Program-made: the position numbers and the translations under genes
DNA from: Bacillota bacterium
Lineage (GTDB): Bacteria > Bacillota > Limnochordia > Darwinibacteriales > Darwinibacteriaceae
DNA length: 49,290 nucleotides
Direction of reading: 5' to 3'
Assembly (NCBI GenBank): GCA_012518735.1
Contig: JAAYRO010000155.1
Coordinates: forward strand, 1 to 49,290
The notes under the pieces: generated by a model
Seen by the model: only the letters and a program-made list of their open reading frames with translations
The model's database searches: none
Told to the model about the DNA's origin: nothing
Shown here: positions 18,774 to 25,866 of the stretch, in pieces
Numbering within the stretch: the stretch's first letter is position 1
How the letters are laid out: each line of letters starts with the position of its first letter

Positions 18774-19727
18774 TTGAAAGATAATGATAAGCTCATTGAG
18801 CAAGTCAAACCAGAACCGCTGAGCGTTCAATCGGAAGCACAGACAGTATGCGGACCAAATACTACACCTTATACGGTGCGTGAAGGTGATACCTTTTTTA
18901 CCATAGCTAGACAATTTGGAGTGAGCCTTGATGCACTAGTGGCCGCCAATCCACAGATTCCCGATCCAAGCCGAATCTTCCCAGGGCAAACTGTTTGCAT
19001 TCCTGGACAACAACCAACCCAATGCCCACCTGGAACATTCAGCTATACAGTTCAACCTGGTGACTCCATGTTTACTATTGCTCAGCGTTTTGGAGTATCC
19101 CTTGATGCCCTCATTGCAGCAAATCCCCAGATTCCCAATCCTAATGTGATTTTCCCTGGACAGATCGTGTGCGTCCCAACGACAGCACCACCCACATGCC
19201 CACCTGGAACATTCAGCTATACAGTTCAGCCTGGTGACTCCATGTTTACTATTGCCCAACGTTTTGGAGTATCCCTTAACGCCCTCATTGCAGCCAATCC
19301 CCAAATTCCCGACCCCAGTTTGATTTTCCCAGGACAGATCGTATGTGTTCCAACAACAGCACCACCTCCACCAACAACATGCCCACCGGGAACGTTCCGT
19401 TATACTGTTCAACCAGGTGATTCCATGTGGAGAATTGCACAGCGCTTTGGAGTGTCCTTAAACGCTCTCATAGCAGCAAATCCACAAATCCCTAATCCTA
19501 GTCTAATTTTCCCTGGGCAGATTGTCTGTGTCCCAACAACAGCACCACCTCCACCAACAACGTGTCCACCTGGAACCTTCCGATATACTGTTCAACCAGG
19601 TGATTCCATGTGGAAAATCGCACAGCGTTTCGGAGTATCGCTCAACGCTCTCATCGCAGCAAATCCCCAGATTTCCGATCCAAGCCGGATTTTCCCAGGG
19701 CAAATTGTTTGTGTACCCAACCGGTAG
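18774..19727 (+). CDS. Five-LysM-repeat protein, possibly spore or envelope associated
   Basis: Five copies of YTV.(E/P)GD(T/S)...IA..FGVSLxALxAANPQIxxPxxIFPGQ.VC(I/V)P; TTG start with AAAGGAGG upstream. Confidence 0.93.
   Translation: MKDNDKLIEQVKPEPLSVQSEAQTVCGPNTTPYTVREGDTFFTIARQFGVSLDALVAANPQIPDPSRIFPGQTVCIPGQQPTQCPPGTFSYTVQPGDSMFTIAQRFGVSLDALIAANPQIPNPNVIFPGQIVCVPTTAPPTCPPGTFSYTVQPGDSMFTIAQRFGVSLNALIAANPQIPDPSLIFPGQIVCVPTTAPPPPTTCPPGTFRYTVQPGDSMWRIAQRFGVSLNALIAANPQIPNPSLIFPGQIVCVPTTAPPPPTTCPPGTFRYTVQPGDSMWKIAQRFGVSLNALIAANPQISDPSRIFPGQIVCVPNR
19023..19724 (+). repeat. In-gene tandem repeats (units of 174-183 bp) encoding LysM plus Pro/Thr linker
   Basis: Units begin TGCCCACCTGGAACATTC (19023), same (19197), TGCCCACCGGGAACGTTC (19380), TGTCCACCTGGAACCTTC (19563). 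Confidence 0.92.
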
Positions 19728-19786
19728 TTGAATGATTCAAGCCTGCCCCTTCTGGCAATACTAAAAGCGAGGAGGTGCAGGTTTTT

Positions 19787-20035
19787 ATGATCAAAGCAGA
19801 GGTGTCTTTATATCCCGCCCATAACAACACAGCAAGTGAGCTAGCAGGTCTTTCTCTGCGGTTCCTTGATGAACATGGCTTGGACTATGATTTCTACTAC
19901 GGAAACACATCCCTGAATACAACAATATCTGGTCCACCGAAGCACGTCTGGAATGCATTAGAACAGATATTTGAAGAAAACAAGAAAAGAGGACAGGATA
20001 TTGTAATGGTAACTACACTGACTAACTGGGAATAA
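19787..20035 (+). CDS. YkoF/MTH1187-like thiamine-binding-fold protein
   Basis: AEVSLYPAHNN...LAGLSLRFLDEHGLDYDFYYGNTSLNTTISGPPKHVWNALEQIFEENKKRGQDIVMVTTLTNW. Confidence 0.7.
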   Translation: MIKAEVSLYPAHNNTASELAGLSLRFLDEHGLDYDFYYGNTSLNTTISGPPKHVWNALEQIFEENKKRGQDIVMVTTLTNWE

Positions 20036-20068
20036 AACCGCCCCTGAGGCGGTTAATTTATTTTTTTT
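20036..20068 (+). terminator. Rho-independent terminator
   Basis: AACCGCC-CCTGA-GGCGGTT followed by AATTTATTTTTTTT. Confidence 0.9.
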
Positions 20069-20162
20069 GATATTGACTACATACAGTGGCTGTGCTACCG
20101 TTAGAATGGGTACGGTTGGTGATTGTCTACACAATAATTACGTTTGGGAGGAATAACAAGAA

Positions 20163-20849
20163 ATGAAGAGAGCCTCTTTTTTGATTAGTCTAGGACTAGT
20201 CCTTGTCATATGTACTACAGCCTTTGCTGCATGGAACGATGGAACCTATGAAGCATGGTCCGATGCAGGCGCACGGAGTACTCAATATGCAAAAGTTTTC
20301 ATTAAGGACGGAAAGATCGCAGCTGTCATTGTACGGGAGTTTACCGACCGCTTGGTTGAGAAGGATTGGACAAACTACAGCTATCCCCCATTTGGTGAAG
20401 CCGCTAGAGCAATTGGCGCTGAATTCGTAAAGGCCCAAAGTGCTGACATTGATGTGATTTCTGGTGCCACCGGTAGTTCTCAAGGCTGGATTCAAGCTGT
20501 AGAGCGAGCTCTGGTTAAAGCTTCTCCTCAGAAACCTGGGAATAAGTATTTTGATGGAACCTTTCTCGGTCGCTCTGATGTAGCTAGTAGAGGTTACTAT
20601 GAGGTGGTATGGGTAACCATCAAGGACGATCAAATTACGGACATTAAAATACAGCGAGTGCTGGAGGACTTATCTATCCTCGATCCAGCAGATTACAACT
20701 ATCCACTTGAAGCAGCTCGTGAAGCCTACGTAGAACAAGCTATTGCAGGCAACACCAGCAGTGTAGATACTATTTCGGGAGCAACTGGCTTGACAGGAAT
20801 GCTTAACATTGCCGTTCAAGATGCTCTAGATAGAGCTGTAATCCAGTAA
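20163..20849 (+). CDS. Exported protein with two FMN-binding domains (ApbE flavinylation motifs)
   Basis: Signal peptide MKRASFLISLGLVLVICTTAFA; motifs DVISGATGSS and DTISGATGLT, each ending an FMN_bind-like domain. Confidence 0.88.
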   Translation: MKRASFLISLGLVLVICTTAFAAWNDGTYEAWSDAGARSTQYAKVFIKDGKIAAVIVREFTDRLVEKDWTNYSYPPFGEAARAIGAEFVKAQSADIDVISGATGSSQGWIQAVERALVKASPQKPGNKYFDGTFLGRSDVASRGYYEVVWVTIKDDQITDIKIQRVLEDLSILDPADYNYPLEAAREAYVEQAIAGNTSSVDTISGATGLTGMLNIAVQDALDRAVIQ

Positions 20850-20886
20850 GAAGAAAGAAAGCACATATAGATCCAACCAGTCCCAC

Positions 20887-20915
20887 GAGTGTAGGCAATG
20901 CTTACACTCTTTTTC
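20887..20915 (+). terminator. Rho-independent terminator
   Basis: GAGTGTA...TACACTC followed by TTTTTC. Confidence 0.8.
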
Positions 20916-20924
20916 TAAATATTA

Positions 20925-20953
20925 TTGACTATCGTTGACAAAAGTGATATTCT
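20925..20953 (+). promoter_or_regulatory. Putative promoter of the second FMN-binding gene
   Basis: TTGACT (20925-20930), 17 bp, TATTCT (20948-20953). Confidence 0.5.
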
Positions 20954-20966
20954 TAATTTGGGTAAA

Positions 20967-20984
20967 TGGTGAAAGTATTCACTA
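20967..20984. promoter_or_regulatory. Candidate Rex operator
   Basis: TGGTGAAAGTATTCACTA: inverted repeat GTGAA-N4-TTCAC compared with Rex consensus TTGTGAA-N4-TTCACAA. Confidence 0.45.
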
Positions 20985-21016
20985 GAACACTCTAAACTAA
21001 ACGGGAGGTTGTTTTA

Positions 21017-21706
21017 ATGAAAAGATGTTCTCTTGTTATGGCATTAGTATTAGTCTTATCATTGACAGCAGTATCTGCTGCCGCAACCTGGGTTGATGGA
21101 ACCTATGTTGGATGGTCAGATGCAGGTCCAAAGAGCATTCAGTCGGCAAAGGTTTATATCGAAGATGGCAAAATCGCAGCAGTAACACTTAGAGAGTTCA
21201 CCGACAAACACATTGAGAAAGACTGGAGTACTTATCCTTGGGAACCTGCTGGTGAAGCAGCTCGTACCCTCGGTCAGCAGTTTGTTGCCAATCAAGCAGC
21301 TCAAGCTGACGTTGTAACTGGAGCCACTCACAGCTCTAATGGATGGATTCAAGCAGTAGAAAGAGCTCTAGTTAAGGCTGAGAATAAAGAACACGACAAA
21401 ACATATTTCGATGGCACTTTCCTAGGCCGTTCTGATGTTTCCAGCAGAGGCTACTACAAAGTGGTTTGGGTTACCATCAAAGATGATAAGATTGTCGATT
21501 ACTCGGTACAACGAGTATTGGCAGACCATACTATTCAAGACCCAGAGGAGTACGGATGGCCATTAGAACAAGCTCGTGAAGCTTATAAAGAAGCTGCTAT
21601 GAACAGTACACCTGGATTTGTCGATACAATTACAGGTGCAACTGGCTTAACACAGATGTCTAACATTGCAGTTCGGGATGCACTGGACAAAGCGAGAATT
21701 AAATAG
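21017..21706 (+). CDS. Exported protein with two FMN-binding domains, paralogue of 20163-20849
   Basis: Signal peptide MKRCSLVMALVLVLSLTAVSAAA; motifs DVVTGATHSS and DTITGATGLT; collinear similarity to the upstream gene. Confidence 0.88.
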   Translation: MKRCSLVMALVLVLSLTAVSAAATWVDGTYVGWSDAGPKSIQSAKVYIEDGKIAAVTLREFTDKHIEKDWSTYPWEPAGEAARTLGQQFVANQAAQADVVTGATHSSNGWIQAVERALVKAENKEHDKTYFDGTFLGRSDVSSRGYYKVVWVTIKDDKIVDYSVQRVLADHTIQDPEEYGWPLEQAREAYKEAAMNSTPGFVDTITGATGLTQMSNIAVRDALDKARIK

Positions 21707-21730
21707 TCACCAACCAAAGCCCATTTTGTA

Positions 21731-21764
21731 GAAAACACCCAGATATTCGTATCTGGGTGTTTTC
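21731..21764. terminator. Strong hairpin, probable terminator
   Basis: 15-bp perfect stem GAAAACACCCAGATA-TTCG-TATCTGGGTGTTTTC with a UUCG loop. Confidence 0.8.
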
Positions 21765-21850
21765 ACTTCTAGATCCCGACAATATTAAAGTCTGTATCAG
21801 CATAGACTAGCGATAAGAAATTTGCTAGAAGTGCAGCTGCATCTGGTCAT

Positions 21851-21880
21851 AAAAAAAGAGCGTACCAGGAGTACGCTCCA
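21851..21880 (-). terminator. Terminator of rex
   Basis: Reverse strand GAGCGTACTCCTGGTACGCTCTTTTTTT. Confidence 0.85.
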
Positions 21881-21882
21881 TG

Positions 21883-22572
21883 TCAGCTCGACTCTTCTGC
21901 CCGCCATTTCTCATTTAGACGAAATGACAACCGAAGCAGACTATCTGTCAAATGCATATGTTCAACGAGAACATGATCTGGTACATTGAGATGAACTGGG
22001 GAGAAATTCCATATACTAGCTACTCCATTTCTCACAACGATGTCGCATACCTCTTGGCTTGCGCTGCTCGGTGTGGCAATAATCGCGATGTCCGTTGGAT
22101 ATTTTTGCACATACTCTTCAAGATACCATACAGGCTGAATAACACACCCAGCATGATGGTTTCCTAGTAATAACGTATCCACGTCAAAGATGGCCTGAAT
22201 CTTGAAACCCATGTGCTTGAAGTTTTCGTAACTAGCAATAGCTTTTCCAAGGTTTCCGGCACCAATCAATATCATAGAATACACTCGATTGAGTCCTAAA
22301 ATGTTTCTCACCTGCTTAAGCAGATCACTTACATTATAACCATAACCCTGTTGACCAAAGGAACCGAAGAAACTTAAATCGGAACGAACTTGGGCTGCTG
22401 TGAAATCCAAACCCTCTCCGAGTTGGGCTGAAGAAACTCGTGTTTCACCCTGTTCCTCTAATTCCAATAAGTAGCGGTAATAAACAGGCAGACGGGATAC
22501 GACCCCTTGGGGAATCCCAGAGTCTTTTTTACGTCCTCTAGCAGACATCTCACCCCTCCTTGATTTATCCAT
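21883..22572 (-). CDS. rex: Redox-sensing transcriptional repressor Rex
   Basis: IPQGVVSRLPVYYRYLLELEEQGETRVSSAQLGEGLDFTAAQVRSDLSFFGSFGQQGYGYNVSDL; NAD-binding IGAGNLGKAIASY. Confidence 0.96.
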   Translation of the reverse strand: MDKSRRGEMSARGRKKDSGIPQGVVSRLPVYYRYLLELEEQGETRVSSAQLGEGLDFTAAQVRSDLSFFGSFGQQGYGYNVSDLLKQVRNILGLNRVYSMILIGAGNLGKAIASYENFKHMGFKIQAIFDVDTLLLGNHHAGCVIQPVWYLEEYVQKYPTDIAIIATPSSASQEVCDIVVRNGVASIWNFSPVHLNVPDHVLVEHMHLTDSLLRLSFRLNEKWRAEESS

Positions 22573-22610
22573 ATATTACCTAGTATTTGAGTTATTTCGA
22601 CACAAGAGGC

Positions 22611-22628
22611 TTGTATCCTTTTTCACAA
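22611..22628. promoter_or_regulatory. Candidate Rex autoregulatory operator (imperfect)
   Basis: Reverse strand TTGTGAAAAAGGATACAA: left half-site perfect, right half 4 of 7; spacing fits the 18-bp consensus. Confidence 0.35.
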
Positions 22629-22664
22629 TCATTTATTGTCAAATAATCCCATGGCGAGAGATCG

Positions 22665-23138
22665 TCACTCCACTCGAATCTCCTTACCCTCTATCAATGT
22701 TTCCTCGCTGATCAGGTCTCGTACAACCACCTCTGCTAAATAGGTAACTCGAGGTGCCCAGCGTGGAATGTCTACCCAAATGTAGAACCATAAATTATCA
22801 GGAGGAGAATCTGTATAAGCCAAATCATATTCCACAAGGTTTTTCTGAGTAAAAAGGCGAAGTCCTCCTTTGGTACGTAATACTACATCTACTGCTAATT
22901 GAATTACATAGAGTCCATCGTCCTCACCTACCTCGAACCCTTCCAGTTCTAAATAGGCATAGCCCCGCTCACCCCGGGCAAACACTCCTGTCGGATTAGG
23001 GTCGTAATCATCCTGACCCCTCACATCGTACGCCCACTCTGCAGTAGTAAAATACATCTCCGTTTTCTCTTCTGCAAGAGCAGGTTGGGGCAGAATAGGA
23101 CATAAAACCAACATGGTGATCAGCAGTACAGTAAACAT
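22665..23138 (-). CDS. Exported protein of unknown function
   Basis: Signal-peptide-like MFTVLLITMLVLCPILPQPALA then a mostly beta-pattern domain. Start taken at internal M; the track ORF begins at 23189. Confidence 0.6.
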   Translation of the reverse strand: MFTVLLITMLVLCPILPQPALAEEKTEMYFTTAEWAYDVRGQDDYDPNPTGVFARGERGYAYLELEGFEVGEDDGLYVIQLAVDVVLRTKGGLRLFTQKNLVEYDLAYTDSPPDNLWFYIWVDIPRWAPRVTYLAEVVVRDLISEETLIEGKEIRVE

Positions 23139-23211
23139 ATGGAGACCTCCAAATAAGATCGGACTAGGAAAAACAATCATTATATGCAATAATGTATATG
23201 GAAAGGATGAG

Positions 23212-23529
23212 ATGATGCTTAAGGAACTTAATCAAGGAAAATGGAGTCGACCAACAGATCGGTCTGCAGTATATCTGGAAATTGCCCCTGGCAAACGTTG
23301 GGGCATCAGAGTCACCCTCATTGACGATTACGCAAAAGTTGAAGCAGTGGACGGCCCCAAAGGCACTTGGTATAAAGGTCCACAGCGTTATTGCTCCACG
23401 ATTTATCCCCCTAATATCATTGAAAGGCTGCGGGGAATTACCCTAGAACAAAAAATCATGGCAGCTGTAGAGGAAAAACGGAGAGTTGCTCAAGAGGAAA
23501 ACGCACTCATCAATGATTCTACCTCATAA
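23212..23529 (+). CDS. Hypothetical protein
   Basis: Tandem ATG with AAAGGATGAG upstream; MMLKELNQGKWSRPTDRSAVYLEIAPGKRWGIRVTLIDDYAKVEAVDG...; no family recognised. Confidence 0.6.
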   Translation: MMLKELNQGKWSRPTDRSAVYLEIAPGKRWGIRVTLIDDYAKVEAVDGPKGTWYKGPQRYCSTIYPPNIIERLRGITLEQKIMAAVEEKRRVAQEENALINDSTS

Positions 23530-23612
23530 CCTTGTTTCCCTGCAGGAAATATCACCATGTTGAAAGAACTATTCATATGTATGATGTGAATAGATGTTGG
23601 GAGGATCTAAGT

Positions 23613-24215
23613 TTGAAGCTATTGATTGTAGGTGACACTGTTGACCCACAATTGTATGATCATTTTCGGAGAGACCGCTTCCCGGAAACGATTGACCTTA
23701 TTCTCTCTGTGGGCGACCTTCCCGCCTGGTATTTATCATACTTAATGTCTGTTTTCAATGCCCCTCTTTTCTACGTACGAGGTAACCATGATGATTCATA
23801 CGACATTAACCCACCTGAAGGGGGCGAAAACATTCATGGTAAAGTGGTTAACTATAGAGGATTAACCATTATTGGATTTGAAGGCTCTATGTTCTACCAC
23901 CATCCCACTGCTGTACAATATACCGAGCGGCAAATGCGGTGGATATGGATGAAAATGCGTTGGCGTTTCATGTTCGGTCGCAAGATAGATATCATTCTTA
24001 CTCATGCCCCTCCATTTGGAATTCATGATGCAGAAGACCAATGCCATAAGGGTTTCTTAACGTTCTCGAAAATGATTCACAAATACAAACCCAGATATTT
24101 CATCCATGGCCACACCCATCTTAACTATGGACTCAAGCAAAAACGTATTGACGTGGTAAATGATACCACAGTAATCAATGGCTATGGCTTTTACGTCCTG
24201 GATATTGATAAATAA
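23613..24215 (+). CDS. Calcineurin-like metallophosphoesterase
   Basis: LKLLIVGDTVDPQLYD...DLILSVGDLPAWYL...PLFYVRGNHDDSYD...IILTHAPPFGIHD...YFIHGHTHLNYG; TTG start after GGGAGG. Confidence 0.9.
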   Translation: MKLLIVGDTVDPQLYDHFRRDRFPETIDLILSVGDLPAWYLSYLMSVFNAPLFYVRGNHDDSYDINPPEGGENIHGKVVNYRGLTIIGFEGSMFYHHPTAVQYTERQMRWIWMKMRWRFMFGRKIDIILTHAPPFGIHDAEDQCHKGFLTFSKMIHKYKPRYFIHGHTHLNYGLKQKRIDVVNDTTVINGYGFYVLDIDK

Positions 24216-24241
24216 TGCTGTAGCCAGGAGTGTGAATATGA

Positions 24242-25171
24242 TTGATACTAAGAGGAAACGCAGAATCTTTTGCAGCACCAAAAGAGAAATATCAGCTTAC
24301 TGATTCTATCGACCTAGGCCTGCGCACTGTACCGGTAGATAACATTGTTGGATCGGTCAACCGCTGGCGTGATTTTGATGCCCAGTTTCGGATTAAGAAC
24401 CGGTCTACAATTCATCGTTATCGCCGAATTAAACATGCCGTAGAGCGCGGAGAGATTATGCCCCCCGTAATTTTGTACAAAGTACGGGAAAAATACTATG
24501 TAGTAGATGGCAATCACCGTGTTTCAGTCGCAAAGGAAGTTGGTCAGAAATTCATTGATGCGGAAGTAATTGAATTTCTACCGCCTAGCGATAGTGAGCC
24601 CAATCTAATTTGGCGAGAGCGCTCAGCATTTGAGCGAAAAACTGGCCTTTCAGATATTGAGTTTACAGAGCTGGGCGCGTACGATAAACTCCTCATTCAA
24701 ATTGAGGACTTTCGTGAAGAGGAATCGGAAGCAATGGGATACCAAATGACCCTTGAGGAAGCCAGTGCCAGTTGGGAGCAGGAGATCTATAAGCCAGTCG
24801 TCAACCTTATCCGTAAACAAAGACTCCTAGACGATTTTCCCGGACGAACAGAAGCAGATCTCTTCTTGTACGCATCGTATCACAAGGTAGCCAAGAGCAG
24901 GCTAACTCAACAGAACATCTCCTATCGGGAGGCACTAAAGGACTTCCGAGTAGAACAACCTTCTAAAACTCTCGGAGAGCTCATTAGGGAGACAATTACC
25001 AGTCTGTTTAGTATTCCTGATGAATATGACCACTGTCCACAAGGGCTGATTGTTGATGAAGACGGATTGGTAAGGGTTACACAGGGATGTCGAGGATGTG
25101 GACGCTGTCAGGAAAAATACCGGGATCAAGACGTAGTTATTAGTGATGAAGACCAGTTTCTTCATCACTAG
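24242..25171 (+). CDS. ParB/sulfiredoxin-like N-terminal domain protein with C-terminal Cys cluster
   Basis: TVPVDNIVGSVNRWRDFDAQFRIKNRSTIHRYRRIKHAVERGEIMPPVILYKVREKYYVVDGNHRVSVAKEVG; C-terminal DHCPQG...QGCRGCGRCQEKYRD. Confidence 0.8.
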   Translation: MILRGNAESFAAPKEKYQLTDSIDLGLRTVPVDNIVGSVNRWRDFDAQFRIKNRSTIHRYRRIKHAVERGEIMPPVILYKVREKYYVVDGNHRVSVAKEVGQKFIDAEVIEFLPPSDSEPNLIWRERSAFERKTGLSDIEFTELGAYDKLLIQIEDFREEESEAMGYQMTLEEASASWEQEIYKPVVNLIRKQRLLDDFPGRTEADLFLYASYHKVAKSRLTQQNISYREALKDFRVEQPSKTLGELIRETITSLFSIPDEYDHCPQGLIVDEDGLVRVTQGCRGCGRCQEKYRDQDVVISDEDQFLHH

Positions 25172-25239
25172 ATGTAAAAAAGGGGCTGTTCCCATCGGGG
25201 ACAGCCCTCTAACCTTCCATATTTCTGAGGTGATATACT

Positions 25240-25866
25240 ATGCACACTATTCTCTCCCTGCTAGAAACCATGTATCCCAATGCCAAGACTGCTCTGAACC
25301 ATGAAACCCCATTTCAGCTTTTAGTCGCCACTATCTTATCGGCACAATCTACTGATGAGCAAGTGAACATGATTACCTCTGACCTGTTTAGAGTGTATCC
25401 AGACGCCTTCACCCTGGCGCAAGCATCAGAAGAATCTGTGGGAAAGCTCATCAAGAGCGTAGGATTATGGCGGACGAAAGCCCGTAATATTGTAGCCACA
25501 GCTGAGATACTGGTTAGGGAATACGATGGAAAAGTGCCTCAAACCCGGACCGAATTGGAAAAGCTCCCTGGAGTAGGACGAAAGACAGCTAATGTAGTAT
25601 TGGCTAACGCTTTTGGTGTTCCAGCTATTGCCGTGGACACCCATGTTTTTCGCGTTTCCAATCGTCTAGGGTTGGCTCAAGCAAAGAATCCACTGCAGAC
25701 AGAAAAACAGCTCATGAAAGTGATCCCCAAAGACCAGTGGATTAAGGCCCACCATTGGCTGATCTACCACGGACGGGCAATCTGCAGAGCTCGTAACCCC
25801 CAGTGCGAAATATGTCCTCTCAATCCCCATTGTCAATACTACCAAACTAGGCACCAATCGGATTAG
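25240..25866 (+). CDS. nth: Endonuclease III
   Basis: LSAQSTDEQVN; LPGVGRKTANVVLANAFGVPAIAVDTHVFRVSNRLGLA; CRARNPQCEICPLNPHC Fe-S motif. Confidence 0.97.
   Translation: MHTILSLLETMYPNAKTALNHETPFQLLVATILSAQSTDEQVNMITSDLFRVYPDAFTLAQASEESVGKLIKSVGLWRTKARNIVATAEILVREYDGKVPQTRTELEKLPGVGRKTANVVLANAFGVPAIAVDTHVFRVSNRLGLAQAKNPLQTEKQLMKVIPKDQWIKAHHWLIYHGRAICRARNPQCEICPLNPHCQYYQTRHQSD

Noticed and set aside
18936-19703. Antisense ORFs (18936-19412 and 19503-19703, minus) rich in Trp/Cys
   Set aside because: They mirror the repetitive LysM coding sequence; composition (CCWWRWCCCW) is a reverse-complement artefact with no family signal or ribosome-binding site.
19023-19724. Periodic repeats considered as a CRISPR array
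   Set aside because: The period is 174-183 bp, in frame, and encodes LysM domains; no short repeat/unique spacer structure.
20122-20135. ATTGT-CTAC-ACAAT palindrome upstream of the first FMN-binding gene considered as a Rex site
   Set aside because: Half-site spacing is 4 bp between TTGT and ACAA instead of 10 bp; it does not fit the Rex consensus. It could be another operator, but there is no support.
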